Of a stretch of DNA of 64,000 nucleotides, positions 45,401 to 57,089 are shown piece by piece (positions within the stretch are counted from its first letter, which is position 1; each line of letters starts with the position of its first letter). The position numbers were made by a program, and so were the translations under genes. The notes beneath the pieces are model-generated. The model had not been told where the DNA came from. It was given only the letters and a program-made list of their open reading frames with translations, and made no database searches. The stretch comes from Notospermus geniculatus. Lineage: Eukaryota > Nemertea > Pilidiophora > Heteronemertea > Lineidae. The stretch spans positions 211,519 through 275,518 of the forward strand of contig NMRB01000424.1 of assembly GCA_002633025.1 (NCBI GenBank), read 5' to 3'.

Positions 45401-48400
45401 ACCTGTCCTCTATTTATGAGGAAACACCAACAGTTCAGCCAGAAGTGACCATATCCGAGCCCATCACAACTATCAAGGGATTGACAGAAGTCGTCTCAGG
45501 AATTCTGCTGGTCATGTTGATGTGGAAAATGCTTTGCTTCATCTCTGACAGTGACTTTGAGAAGGAATTGAGGATCCAGAAGATAGGGCACGAGGCTATG
45601 AACCCATTGCTTGCTCACTACGACAAGCTCTTCCCCACTTCCATGTATGGACTGTATCGCTTCTTCAAGATTAACCTGGACTTAGATACTGAGGACTACT
45701 TTGTTCCCTGTTCAAAGTGCCACAAACTCTACAAGCTTGATGACATTCTATATCGGAAAAACGGGATGATGTACGCTAGGACGTGTGTCAATGACGAAAC
45801 ACATAACGGAAGATTTGTGAGAAAGTGTGGTAATGAACTTGTGTCAGTGGAGGTTTTGAAATGCGGCAGAAAGAAGTTTGTTCCGAAATATTCGTATTTT
45901 GTGTGCAATATTGCACGCAAAATAGGATCACAACTTCGGCGACAGGGCTACGAGGACTTATGTAACAAATGGCGATACAGAACAACCGTAAACGATGCCT
46001 TCACGGACATTTATGATGGGACTGCATGGAAACGTCTAGAAAATTACCCGGGCCCCAACAACAAAAACTTCTTACAAAAGGAACATTCTTTTGGACTCAT
46101 CCTCAACATCGATTGGTTTCAACCCTTCAAGGACCGGAAAAATTCTATCGGAATAATATATTTAGCGAACTTGAACTTGCCCCGATCGATCCGTCACAAA
46201 CGGGAAAATGTGATAGTGGTTTCGATTATTCCGGATTTTGACCATGAGCCAAAAGACATTTCGACCTATCTCGATCCCATCATCGACCAGCTGATAGATT
46301 TATGGAGTCCTGGTGTAGAAGTTAAAACAGAGAAATGCCCTGAAGGAACAGTCATCAAAGCAGCTCTTGTTTGTACGTCAGCAGATTCGCCCGCCACACG
46401 AAAACTGTCCGGATTTCTTGGCCACTCTGCTATTTACGGCTGTACAAAGTGCAAGCACCGATTTGAAGGCCGAGTTGGTGAGAAGGATTATTCTGGTTTC
46501 GACAAGCAGCTTTGGCCAAAACGAACATATGCTGCCCATAAAGCAGCAGTAGCAAGGATAAAAAACGCGAAAAACAAGACTGAGAGAAAGCGATTGGAAT
46601 CAGAACTTGGCTATCGGTAAGTTGAAATATGGAGGTATTATAAAGATTCTTCCATGGTTTAAATACAAAATCACACCAGGATGGTCTATTTATTTTTTCC
46701 GCCGATAATAATCTTCGTCACCTCTCTTGTGTTGTTACTAGAGTTAGTTCCGTACTTTCACAACGACTTAGAAAAGCTAATAGGCTGATGGTCAGCAGGT
46801 CTGTTGTCCAAAATTATTGAAGCTCAAAAATCCCTACACGTCCATTATATGTGGGTAGAAGTAACCATACATAGCTATTCATGGAGAGTGTTTGTTGGAC
46901 TTGTTTTTCGAGCAAATACGAAAATATAATAATTTTCAAATTTCCTGAAGAACACTTTTTGTTAGGTGCACATGATGAATTGAATATAGGCTAGCCCAAA
47001 TGAGAAATTTGATCTGATGAGTTCCGGGTATAACATATTCACACATATAAATCGCGGGCTCTTTGCAGATAATTAGCCAAATTCTCAATTTTAAATTGAA
47101 ATCTTAAGACACAGATTATTTCGATCAGTTTCCCTTTGAGACTTTTTAGCCAGTTCATGCTTATACCTGATTTTTGTAGCATTTCGCTAAAAACCACCGG
47201 AAGGGCCAAGCGAGGTTAATGTGAATGATTGATCTTATTTTCTGTTTCACTCTATCTGCATTCAGAAGTGATTTTCTAACTAATACATTCCACTCGAGAT
47301 ATATGAGATTTCTAGTCTAAATCCATGTGTCTATCCTCATGTTGTGCTAGGTGAATGAATGGGTATTGAATGAACTGTATTTCTCATCAAAGCAGGCACA
47401 GTCGAATGGTAGTAATCGAATCGGGAGAGTTTACGGCAATAAAACATGTGTACATATCTTTTAGGTACACATCATTGATGAGGCTAGAGTATTTTGACAG
47501 CATTGTGATGACAGCAATCGATCCGATGCACTGTTTGTTTGAGGGCGTCGCCAAAACCGTATGGAAGAACTGGGTTGAGGACGGAACACTTACTGATGCC
47601 AAAATATCAGATATCGACAAGAAAATCGCCAGCGTTGCCGCCGCCAGTGACTTGGGGAGGATACCCGTGAAAATGTCGAATAGGACAAAGATAAAAGCAG
47701 ATGAATGGAAAAATTGGACAGTCACTTACTCGTTGTTGGTTTTGAATGGTGTTATTTGCAAAGAGAAATTGGTTAATTGGCAAACCTTTGTGAAAGCATG
47801 CAAGTTAATAACCAGGCCAGTTATTACCAGGCGACAGGCAATGCTTGCAGATGGATTGTTTGTTAAGTTTGCGAAGGACTATGCCTCAATTTATGGTCGC
47901 AAGAAAATCACACCAAACATGCATTTCGCTTGCCACATATCTGAGTGTGTTGAGAACTTCGGACCAGTGTACTCTTTCTGGCTTTTCGCTTTTGAGAGGT
48001 ACAATGGATTTTTAGGTAATTTCCCTACAAATGGTAAAAGTATCGAAAAGCAACTGATGCGAAGAATGGCTCTAGAGGAGGAAGTCGGCATAGTGAAGTC
48101 GACAAAGGGACCAGAACTTCTCGCAAAATATGAAAAAGAGGTACAAAAGTGGACTGAGACAAAGATCACCATCAATAACACTCCAGACATTTGCATTTTA
48201 AGGTCAGCTATGATGGCATCGTTTCCAATCGCTCAATGCCAACAGTTCTGGAGTGACATCTCTTCTGTTCAGGTTGTTGGGAAAGGTAAATTGGCTCACC
48301 TCGACGGTGATGTTCTGGAGTGCTTACGGCAGCTATATTCTGTTCTTTATGGGGAAAAGTTTTCCCCATCTACTTGCCTTCATAGTGTCGTGCGGCAGTT

Positions 48401-48809
48401 TAAATCTGTTGATATAGATGGTGTAGTTTACGCTTCAATTGATGATACACGCCGACAGTTGTCAGGTAAAATTGTAGCATCATGGTTCGATGCTTGTGGT
48501 GAGATGACATCGCCCAACTTGTCCTATCGTGCAGGCACAGTCAGACGCTACATAGAGCATTCAGTCATGATAGACAATATTGCACGAAACCATATTTTAG
48601 CTGTAGTCTCATGGAACAAACCATTTCACTCAGACCTTGGTTACCTCAGCCCTGCAACTGTTGTATACCGGAGACGGTATGAAGAAATGACTTTCTCCTC
48701 TTTTTTACCCGTCCAAAGAATTAACTGCAAATTCGTAAGTTTGAATAAGGATTCTGCTGGAGAGGAAGTTTCAGTTGTAATGCCAGTGGACAGAAAATGG
48801 ATGCAATAG
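39486..48809 (+). CDS. EnSpm/CACTA transposase (tnp2-like), six coding exons
   Basis: Coding exons 39486-39618, 40054-40134, 40418-40495, 45076-45140, 45376-46616 and 47465-48809, all GT-AG, join in phase to 980 codons without a stop. Residues 8-27 form a C2HC zinc finger (CPRC...H...C), likely DNA binding. Exons 2-4 give a hydrophilic linker. The catalytic part lies in exons 5 and 6: Asp 365 in LNIDWFQPF, Asp 552 in AIDPMHCLFEG and Glu 710 in FAFERYNGFLG fit the DDE triad of tnp2-type transposases. A Cys pair precedes the first Asp (PCSKC), and GCTKC lies in the GHSA region. The expected role is cutting the CACTG ends and integrating the element. The start is the first ATG after a spliced 5' leader and precedes the zinc finger. 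No break or missing key residue was seen, so activity is possible. Confidence 0.88.
40517..40672. mobile_element. TA-flanked MITE (GGGAGCTTAAGAAATC ends)
   Basis: GGGAGCTTAAGAAATCTAAC at the left pairs with GATTTCTTAAACTCCC at the right. The arms continue through ACTTTATGACAACGTTATTTTT and its near complement. TA lies on each side. A right-arm fragment of the same family is at 13453-13515. Confidence 0.75.
40715..40790 (+). mobile_element. SINE fragment, tRNA-like
   Basis: GCCTAGGGGTAGGCG and GCGAGGGTCCGTGGTTTCGA recall the A and B boxes of the SINE copy at 8563-8657, followed by the shared GATAGGAAGC. The B box is damaged. Confidence 0.5.
41166..41686. mobile_element. Nested foldback MITEs (GTGTAGACAGGCCTT type)
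   Basis: Outer ends AAGCTCTGTCTGCACCGTCA and TGATGGTGTAGACAGGCCTT pair. Inside, AGGCTTGTCCACACCAGCAA (41288) pairs with TGATGGTGTGGACGGGCCTT (about 41508-41527), so a second, related element is nested in the first. The interiors repeat AACATTTTCAAAAC-type words. Confidence 0.6.
42303..42500. repeat. 99-bp tandem duplication
   Basis: CCGATGCAGTAGGCTCTTAT starts at 42303 and again at 42402, and the following sequence through CATCGTTTCCTCTC is identical between the two units. Recent duplication in the transposase intron, with no evident function. Confidence 0.85.
43030..43250. mobile_element. MITE of the GTTTTAAC family, degenerate
   Basis: TTTCAAAGCTGTTTTAACAC and later CCAAACTGTTTTAACAGTAA resemble the arms of the better copy at 43457-43695. 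The ends are eroded. Confidence 0.4.
43457..43695. mobile_element. MITE of the GTTTTAAC family
   Basis: GGCCCATATTTGCAAACAGT at the left pairs imperfectly with AAAACAGCTTTGAAAATATG/GGC at the right. The interior is AT-rich with further TTTTAA(C/A) words. Confidence 0.55.
43782..44371. mobile_element. hAT-like MITE with 8-bp target duplication
   Basis: Ends GGCTTGTGGTATTCGACTCG and CGAGTCGAATACCACAAGCC are perfect inverted repeats, continued by GATGACTCGATCG-type repeats. The 8-bp ATTATTAA is duplicated on either side (43774-43781, 44372-44379), which points to the hAT superfamily. Ends are related to those at 34338 and 35530. No coding sequence. Confidence 0.8.
44839..44890. repeat. Perfect 52-bp palindrome
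   Basis: Two 25-bp arms (TTTTTGATCACCCACGCAGG inward) are exact complements separated by two bases. It would form a cruciform or RNA hairpin. No MITE-like flanking duplication was identified. Confidence 0.9.
46617..47464. other. Intron 5 of the transposase gene
   Basis: Begins GTAAGT and ends TATCTTTTAG. AT-rich with no repeat that I recognise. Splicing joins CG and G to an Arg codon, restoring the frame into TSLMRLEYF. Confidence 0.8.
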
Positions 48810-49640
48810 CCAACCGTATCGTGATTACTGATCAGTGCACTGCTGTGAGTGTGACCGCACAGTGTTGCTCCAAGAATGCCGCCACAAACTTTCGTAAATT
48901 TCTAGAGGGACTGGGAATGTATGATGGTGGGTTTCATGATCCCGTCAGGGTGTGTAGATTTAAGGATTTTTATCCACAGAAAGTTTCTTTCTTTAGTATT
49001 TTGTGTGTGCGAGTTTGAGAGAGGTGATCAATAACAGCAAAAATAGATAAGCGAGCGAGTTATTTGTACGTAATCTAGGGTCTGATTGAATAAATTGAAG
49101 TGTTTGGCTAACTGCGGCGTCCTTTTTGTGAGTTATGGAAAACCTGTGAGACGTGAATCTTGATTGAAGTGGTACCACCATGCTTGTTACATTTTGTCAT
49201 CTTGGCCACAAAGACCTAAGGTGCTGGTCGACACAAGTTGAGATTTTTGAATGGTGTTTGTTTTACTTAAATTTTGTGGAATAATAAAATTATTGAAATG
49301 TCACAATAACATTAACACCCCCATTATGTTGTTCTCCTATTCCTTCCAAACCGTTACCACTGAGTTTCTCAGACAATGTATTGCGCCTAATCCATGAACA
49401 AATCTAAGCACCGGCAGATATTAAGTATGAAAACAGGCGATAGGCCTATATGTTGTTATAGCCAGCCATAGGGTAAAAGAATATAATCCTCTTTTGCTTT
49501 AAATCATTCATCCAGGAATGGATGTAGATGTAGCAGTTAGTCAAAGTCGTAGGTGGATTTTATTAGCGTGCTGCTTGTTCCTTTGACACATTGATAAAAA
49601 GCTTGCCAAATCGAATGATTTCATTTTGATTGGCCACTCC
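48810..49640. other. 3' UTR and spacer between the two CACTA genes
   Basis: A poly(A) signal AATAAA lies at 49283-49288, about 475 bp after the transposase stop. A short open frame (48797-49018) overlaps the stop region in another frame and looks accidental. No repeat was recognised. Confidence 0.6.
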
Positions 49641-49668
49641 CTAAATAAACAAATATGCATTATAAATA
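49629..49668 (+). promoter_or_regulatory. CCAAT/TATA promoter of the second gene
   Basis: An inverted CCAAT box (ATTGG, 49629-49633) is followed 28 bases later by TATAAATA (49661-49668). The ATG is at 49730, so the leader would be about 35-40 bases. The spacing is that of a classical pol II core promoter. It gives the second gene its own promoter, separate from that of the transposase. Confidence 0.55.
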
Positions 49669-49729
49669 AGGACTCCGACACAAAAATACCATAACTGCAT
49701 GCAAGAAACCTCCATTCAAATACTGCAAC

Positions 49730-52313
49730 ATGAACGATTCATTCCAACTGCGATTAAACAGCATATCAGGCGAGTCTACATTTTCAAATGAGGACGACCC
49801 CACTTGGCTGCATAGTAGACCTCATTCAACCCCACAGGAAAAGCGGAAGAGCCGTGTGCATAGCTTGAACCTGGTATTAGATCCAAATGACGATATGCGG
49901 TATGGGCCAGGGAAAAATCGTGGAGCTTTAGGGTGAGTAGATTGGTGATGTAATTTCCTTTGCTGAAAATCATTTTTACTGCCCTAAGTCCAGGGCTGAC
50001 CGCACAGGAAGTCTGATAGTGCTTTCGGTGCTTATCGGCGGTTTAGTTAATGAAAATGCGTAATAACAAACTGCCGATTGGCGCCAGAAGTACTCTCGGA
50101 CGAAGAACCTCCAACTTATTAAACACCCCTGTTAATTCCACATAGTGTTCTATCATTTTTCAAGAATGGCGTATAGGGCTCTCTCATATTAAAAATTAGC
50201 ATCATGATACTTTTATACAATTAACTTGAAAAGAACCCTTTGAAAAATCTTGCCATCATCGAAATGGTCAATTGAGTGGAATCCACATAACCATGGTAAC
50301 GCGTTCATTTACTTATTTTGTAGGAACAACCATTCTCGTGATGAAGAAGTAGAGAGGCTTAAGCGTGAGTTGGCCGAGAAAAACTCCACAATAAAAAAGC
50401 TACAGGAGCAAGTGAAGACTTCCGTCCCAAAGGAATGCAGGGTAAGCGCATGTGATTATTTTTCTATCATCGGAAAAGTGTATAAAACGGAAAGTTAAGA
50501 GATCATCCCACTGCCAATGTATACGTCATAAACAGCGTTTGCGTTAGTGTTGTACAGTTTAACACGGCGACTTCTCGAATGAAACAATATAGCATTAATT
50601 GACATTCATGTGCTGGACTTCTATCCAAACATTGGCCATTCATCCTAATTGTGGTACACACTCCACAGGCGAAAATTAAGCTCTACGAACAACATCTGTC
50701 TATAATGAGTTACATGTAGACATGGAAATACAAAACCAACTGGCTTTGAGTGATAAATTATCTCAAAACATGCTTTAGCTCTGTCTATTCGGCTCTGTTT
50801 TCTCTATAATTGTCCTTTATTTTTTCATCACGTTCAGGACGCAATAAAACAAGTTTACAAGTGTTTGATGAAAGAGGACACGAATTTCAATGGATTCGAC
50901 CTAACAAAAAGGTAGGTAGCATTACTTCATGACTGCCCCCCCCGCCCCCAACAAAATGACAGCCTACCAATGACAACCAAAGACAAAATATCCTCAACAG
51001 ATGCTAGCTCTCTTATCATATGCTTGAATGTGATTAATGTATCCAAGAGTAAGATTGTCCTTTCCAGAATATTAGCTAAAAATGGAAATTTACCTTTCAT
51101 TTTAGTCTTCAAGCCAGGGTAAACCAGGATTTGTTAGATAGAATTGCATTTGAAACAGCAAATGCATTTCGTGGAAAATGGACAAAGAAAGTCATTAACG
51201 GTAAGCCACTGCATCGATTCAATGTTACTCATTTGGCCAGTCTTTTCTGGAGTTTCTTACCAGAAAGGGCCCGAGAAAGAACCCCGCTGGGGTCGAAAAC
51301 TTGCGAAATTTTGGAAGACGACATTTGTATTTGTGCAGTAGGTGACATATGTATCAGTATTGAGCTGTAATCCATTCTGCAGTGTGCCGCCTGGAATGTG
51401 GTATCATCGTGCGTATGTTAAACTTTATGTTGGGGAATTCTAGGTGGGAAAAGTCGGGCTCCAACAACAATTGAATTGCAAGCATCGTTCGCAACAATTC
51501 TCAACCAACTCTGATTGATTTTCAGCTGCATCCACTACCTACTACAGGAGTCTGAAGGATGAGAAGCGGCGAAGCCTCAACAGCGACAGTCGAAGGAAGC
51601 AGCAACGCCGCAGGGAGAGATTGAACAAGGTATTTAATGTTTTCAATCATACTCCTCTATTCTTTCCAGGAGGTTGATTTTATCTCAGACTCGCATTGTT
51701 TAGACCGATTTCAAATTGTGATTCAACTACATGTAGATATCAGGATGAAGACCAAGTAGAGGTCGAAAGCTAGTCTCAAAAATACAAAGTTAATGATGAA
51801 GAAGGTGTTATCAGGATATCAGGACTGTGAGCCTTAAATGCAGGCCCCGCCTATAATGCTTTTACGAGTACGAACAACGGCAATTGCATGAATTCATTGC
51901 AGGCCACTGAAGCACAAAGCACCAATCTTATTCAAACGTCATTAATGGAATTCTTGTATTTTTAGAAAACTGCCAGGCGGAGAAAAGCCCTTGACGCAAT
52001 GAAGGAAGATCTCGCTGAGCCACTTGTTGTAAAGTTGAGTGCGCTTTTCAAATCTCCCGACGCAGTGGCCTACATGTCGAGCGAGGAGTCCGCTGATGAT
52101 GACGCTGATGTTGACAACCGCCAGTGCCATCGAACTCGAGTCGTCCGAGAGTTGATATGGGAATCCAAACTGTTGAAAGATTCAAAGAGGGCACTTGACG
52201 AGAAGTACTTCTCAAATTTACCAAGGGGCATAATTTGTGCAAAATCCAGCAGACAAGGTGTGCTAAGTGCAAGATCGAAGCCGGACAGTGACTTGAAATG
52301 GGCCGTCCTGTGA
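49730..52313 (+). CDS. CACTA second gene: 313-residue basic coiled-coil protein (TNPA-like?)
   Basis: Exons 49730-49932, 50324-50441, 50838-50911, 51106-51200, 51526-51629 and 51966-52313, all GT-AG, join in phase to 313 codons ending in TGA. About residues 70-105 form a charged coiled coil (EEVERLKRELAEKNSTIKKL). The next ~60 residues are helical (exons 3-4). Exon 5 and the start of exon 6 are strongly basic (RRKQQRRRERLNKKTARRRK), a probable nuclear localisation and nucleic-acid-binding segment. An acidic patch (SSEESADDDADVD) and a tail without motifs follow. I recognise no family. Plant CACTA elements have a second protein, TNPA, that binds subterminal repeats; position and composition suggest an equivalent role, but homology is not claimed. 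Confidence 0.75.
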
Positions 52314-52512
52314 GTTGATGACATTAGTAGCGGATCTAATATGCATGAGATATGCATGAGACTCTTGATCTTGTCCTTATCTGCTCAGTTTGGTATTAAA
52401 ATTCACCCATGAAGGCATTTAAGTTCCACACACTTCTCTGTCAATCTTGAGGTCGAAGGAATATTTATACTCTCTATGAGCTTCTGCCATATTCGGCTTT
52501 GTGTCATTTGGA

Positions 52513-52518
52513 AATAAA
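52513..52518 (+). other. Poly(A) signal of the second gene
   Basis: AATAAA within (AATA)n, 200 bp after the stop and just before the right terminal repeat. Confidence 0.5.
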
Positions 52519-52539
52519 TAAATAAATAAATATTCACTT

Positions 52540-52785
52540 ATTCGAGACTATGCAAACATGCCATTGTCCTCGGTCAGGTGTCATAATCCAGATTAGGCCT
52601 CAGCCAAGTTAATTGACCTATTGGCAAGACGAGGCGTTATACACAGGACAGCTTACCAACACGTTACGGAAAGACCTACCCACCCGGATCAGGATAGAGG
52701 TACCACTCACATGCGCATTGGGTCGTAGATACAGGTGCGGATTGGGGTGTCACACTGGTCCGGACAGGGCGTTTTTCGCCCAGTG
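52540..52785. repeat. Right long terminal inverted repeat of the CACTA-type element
   Basis: Complement of 37577-38012 without the inserted MITE, with scattered differences. Ends TTTTTCGCCCAGTG. The point matching the MITE insertion reads GCAAACATGCC on the plus strand and is unoccupied. Contains one CATAATCCAGATTAGGCC subterminal word. Confidence 0.8.
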
Positions 52786-54600
52786 ATTGATATGTTGCAA
52801 AGTCATCATTTTCTGCACCATGCACATTTGTGTTCAGTGATAGAACGACTTCTAGCGCCGAGGCCAACGCGCTAACCACTAGGCCATAGATGAAATCCTC
52901 CACGGCCGGCGGGTTATTAGCCGTGCTATATTGTAGCTACAAGGGGTTCAATGCAACATTCCGCGGTGAAACTTGAGGTGAAATTTCGAAGAAACATTTC
53001 TCAAACTTTCTGGAACTCTCTTACACAGCAATTAACGGTAGAATGCTGGGTTGCGCCTGCCGAAATATCCCGACCGTACATGCCCGTTAATTGGCGTGAA
53101 ATGCGCAATCTTGATTTCAAAATATTTTGTCAGTTGCCATGGATATTGCGTCCAGTTGTAAAATCCGAACGCGCCGTGGGAACAATGGTTGACGGGCCGT
53201 AAAGACAGCACCAGAAATAATACCATGTTGGCCTGCGCGACTCTTGCCATTCCTTAATCCATTTGGGGGGTTGGTCATGACGTACCACGGCCGCTATATC
53301 AACACAGAGAAACGAGTTCATCTTCGACCAACGCGCCGCTCGGTTCTCATTGTTGATGGCCGAGTTTTACAGATTTCACGTTCTGCTCACTCCTCACCCT
53401 TGTAACTGACCCCTGTATAAAAAAAAGAAGAAATGACATAAAAACCCTAGGATGTTGATTGTTGAGTTATGGGGCGTATCCTCTCAAACTTCGCTATAAA
53501 TTACACCCCGAATGCGATTGCGCGGAACTCCATTCATTCCGACGGGATATATTTCATAATGGCGTTCACTTGGTAAATTATTTCCCATTGTCTAAACACC
53601 TCGATGCTGGACACCTTCTGCCTCACTAATCCTCACCATTCCAGTTTAAGCACGACTCCCAAACTCTTTTTGTAAAAAGATGTTTTCTTAACACGACTAA
53701 TGCTTATAAATCGCATCTTAAAACACGTGCAACGGCAGCACAGCGGACAGACGACGTCTAAAAATCATAACAATGTAATTTCACGACGATTTCTCCTCGA
53801 TAGCTAGTATGTAAGTGTATAACATCATGAAATACAATGTCTGTTTTTCATCTCTTTGCACCCAAATAAATGAGTTGTGAACAAGATTTCATGAACTACA
53901 GATAAAACGAAACAATTGTAGTCATTTAATTTAAATATTCACAAAGATCAAAGGCAATAGATTTTACGACTCGTGGTGTTAACCTTCTTGCATCCATTTA
54001 ACATTTTGTGGTTTAGATGACCCGATCCTATTGTAAACCGACTGATTTTGATTCAAATTTATTCCACAGTCAAAGCGACCTTGTTTTGTGTCTCTGTATA
54101 CGCTTAGCGGTAAAATGATTGTTAACAAGATGAAATGACAACGACACCAATGGTTGAAGAATTGTAGAGAAACAAAAGTGTTGATGACAAAATGACTGTT
54201 GTATGATTTGAATGTCATCCGCACGCTTGCCTGATCGCGCTGATACTCTATCTAGTGCGTAATATAGGATGTTGATAAAAACCTTAATATCGGCTTACAG
54301 CTGACTCCATGGCACGTTATGAAAAAGTTCATCACATGCAAACACTGAAATGTGACACTGGCAACAGTTTTACAACATTTTAACAACATGTCCATAAATG
54401 TTGGAAAAAATGAGCAAAAGAGGGCCTTTGGAGGAAAAGTGGAATTCGCAGCAGAAGGCGTGTTTTGAGTGTCTCGATCTATTTTGGCAATACCTAAAAG
54501 CACCCTTCCAACCCCCAGTTTCTCTATTTTTGACATTCATCATCAGCTATCTTGGTGAATAATAAGAATGGAGTGGTGATAGTGTAGAGATGAGTTGGAT
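52786..54600. other. No gene seen; SINE-like fragment near the start
   Basis: Near 52860-52905, minus strand, GGCCTAGTGGTTAGCGCGTT has the look of a tRNA A-box region of a SINE, but no B box follows. I looked here for the missing half of the pogo transposase and found none. The remainder is unassigned. Confidence 0.4.
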
Positions 54601-55850
54601 TGTTGTTCTTTTCAGGACTGATTTAAAACCATTTCAGAGGACAAAAATCTACGGTAAAATAAGATGCTTTGTACGGTAGATGTCGCCTCCGAGTGAAACG
54701 GTGACCGTAGTACCTATTTCATTTACTATTTTGTTGCGAAGTTAGGTCACTGGTCGGCAATAGGAGCAGTCAGCCGCGCGTATTGCCAAAAGATGGCAGC
54801 AAAGTTCTAGCGGACCAATACAAAGAAACTTCTTTTGATTGGTGCTCAATCAAGAACGAATGGTCCGCTTGCATTCAACTCGGCCGTAGTGACACCTATT
54901 GGTCAACTCACTGACAGCTCCTATTCCCGAACATGACTACGGCCTTCCTGGTCGCCTAACAACAACACAAACTCACCAGTCGTACCTGACAAGACTTCAA
55001 GTACCCGTCTCAGATTTTGTCGGAAAATACTCGGTGTTTTTCCGCAGTGGGGATTACCTTCGAACAGAACTCAACAGGAAATTTGGCCCATGTTTCCTGA
55101 AGTCAAACCTCAATCAATCATACGATCATCCTATTATAATCAGTCGTTATGTTCGACGTTATTTCTAGCTACACGGAAAATGCATTTTTGTCCCGTTTTT
55201 CGATACTGGAACGTTTGCGCACGGTGGACAAATCTGTCTTTTATTTCTAAATGAGTGAAATTTTATCTCTGAGAGCATGTGTCAAGGCACGGGGGAACGT
55301 GCCACAGCAGTCTAATGCCTTCATCATTCGTCTGGCAAGAAAATGGCTCTTGTTTCACGACCCCAACCCGTGTCGTTCCTCAGTTAGATTACTCCATGTT
55401 ACTCATTCCGAAGTCACGGACAGTTTGTATGCGTGGTTGTCGCCAGAGCAAGCGACTTCTCAATGATGGAAAACAGATGAAACACGTAAAAAATTTAATA
55501 AAAATGATGTCTGATATTCATTATGCACACTTAGGCCTACTTTCCGTCACGACTAGAGCTAAACTGATACGTTTTGTAAAAACCAAATTGTTGGTCAGTG
55601 ATGACCCTGACTAAAACTAAAAGTTGCAATGTTCCACTCATTTGCAGTCATCGAGTACTGTAGTCCAAAACGCAGAGAGTTTGGTGACATTCCACAATTT
55701 TCAATCGAGCACTGTGATTTTGGTTTATTTTTGGTTGACGTATTCATTACTCAATTTGCTATATACATGTATCAGCCTTTACTGTAAAAATAAACTTATA
55801 CATATGTGAAAGCATTGTTTGTGGCGCCTACCTACCTTCGTGACAAGGGT
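54601..55850. other. No gene seen
   Basis: A few open frames (54899-55168, 55279-55614) have protein-like length but no motif, start context or splice support. Confidence 0.35.
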
Positions 55851-55859
55851 GATATGAAT

Positions 55860-55952
55860 AAAGACTAGTAAATGCTTTTACTTGGATTTTGCAATACAAA
55901 TGCATTAGGCAATCCTGTACAAATCTGAAGTAAAAGCATTTGCTAGTCTTGA
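55860..55952. mobile_element. Short MITE, AAAGACTAGTAAATGCTTTT family
   Basis: Second copy of the element at 9315-9408, with ends AAAGACTAGTAAATGCTTTT and GTAAAAGCATTTGCTAGTCTT and the same ATACAAATGCA interior. Confidence 0.65.
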
Positions 55953-56708
55953 CCCATTGGCCTGATACTGGTAATGTCCGTCTATATTCCTTTTCCTGGC
56001 TTTCGCTACTGGTAAATCTTGGCCTACATGGCTCGGGGTAGAAAATGGGTATTGAATCATCCACCAAATTGAATGCCATGTTTGTCTTTACGACTTTTTT
56101 CGACCCATTTACATTATAGGGGTATTACTGCTTTCTCAAAAACGCAGTTGCTCTGCGGAAGCAACATGACCATGCCCGAGGTCGGACTATGGCAGGTGAA
56201 AAAAGAGTGAAGTCAAGATGCACTTGTGTGTATCGGTTGATTTCTGCCTCCTCGCCTCTATTGGCAAAATGCAGTTTGCGTGTCATCGCTAAAAAACCAA
56301 CATCTAAAAGAACAATGCGAATTCGTTGAACCTTTTGAAGAAAATACGCTTTTCACAGTCCATGCCAGTTGTGAAAAAGAAAACTTGATCTGACGCCTCG
56401 CCTTTTGACTGTCATTTTTATCTAGAGCATCTCACCGTCGGTGGAGAATGGCATTTATTCGCTTTGAAAGATTCCACTCAAAAGATCATCATTGTCAGCA
56501 TTGTGAGTGTCTGTCTTGTTTGTAAACATCCCCTCGAGAAAGGAACCCTGCTGGAAATAATAGATTCTGACAGAACACTGTTGTGTGTGGTGCGCGAAGG
56601 CGGAGAACTCGTGAGCGGGCCGACCTGCCCGCTGAGCTTTTCATACTGGGAGTCCACTATCATGCCCGTGGGTGCAGACAGACTGCTTGCGAAAACATCA
56701 GGGGCCGT
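55953..56708. other. No gene seen
   Basis: Unassigned sequence leading into the duplicated satellite block. A frame at 56464-56733 is open on both strands and has no motif. Confidence 0.35.
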
Positions 56709-57089
56709 TAGGGTACATTTAAAATACTCTTGAGACGCCTGTCTTTTGAGCTGAATTCTTTTTGTGAACAATACCGTGGCCGAAAAACCGCATGTTTTCA
56801 AATCCTGCCGTAACGTTTACGCACAAGGCGTGAGAAGCAGTCTTATTTCTTAGAATAATCAACCGGCCTCGGACACCTTTAACATCAGATAACCTTCAAT
56901 ACAAATTACCATTTCTCGGCAAAACCGTGAAGTCGGTGGAAAAAAGGAGCCGAAGGAATAATTGTATATGTTGAATCCGGGAATAAGGTGCACCTATGGT
57001 TTGGTCATGTATCATCATGTTGTGAAATTTCGCACTATTTCAGGGCGGCCAGACAGTCAATTTCATAAAAGATGTTCGAAAAAGTAGGT

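Larger units (their letters stand above)
37577..52785 (+). mobile_element. Complete EnSpm/CACTA-type DNA transposon, about 15.2 kb
   Basis: The ends are CACTGGGCGAAAA at 37577 and TTTTTCGCCCAGTG ending at 52785, continued by long inverted repeats of about 230-250 bp. CACTG is a typical EnSpm/CACTA tip. Between them are a tnp2-like transposase gene and a second gene, both plus strand, with open frames across every intron. No short direct repeat flanks the ends: the three bases are GTG at the left and ATT at the right. That is the weak point of the boundary call. The introns, above all 40496-45075, hold many MITEs, so the element is not young, yet the coding exons are undamaged. Confidence 0.8.

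Noticed and set aside
48797-49018. 73-codon frame after the transposase stop
   Set aside because: Overlaps the transposase end in another frame and sits in its likely 3' UTR; no sign of programmed frameshifting was seen.
52676-52903. 75-codon minus-strand frame
   Set aside because: Spans the right CACTA terminal repeat and a SINE-like piece; not a gene.
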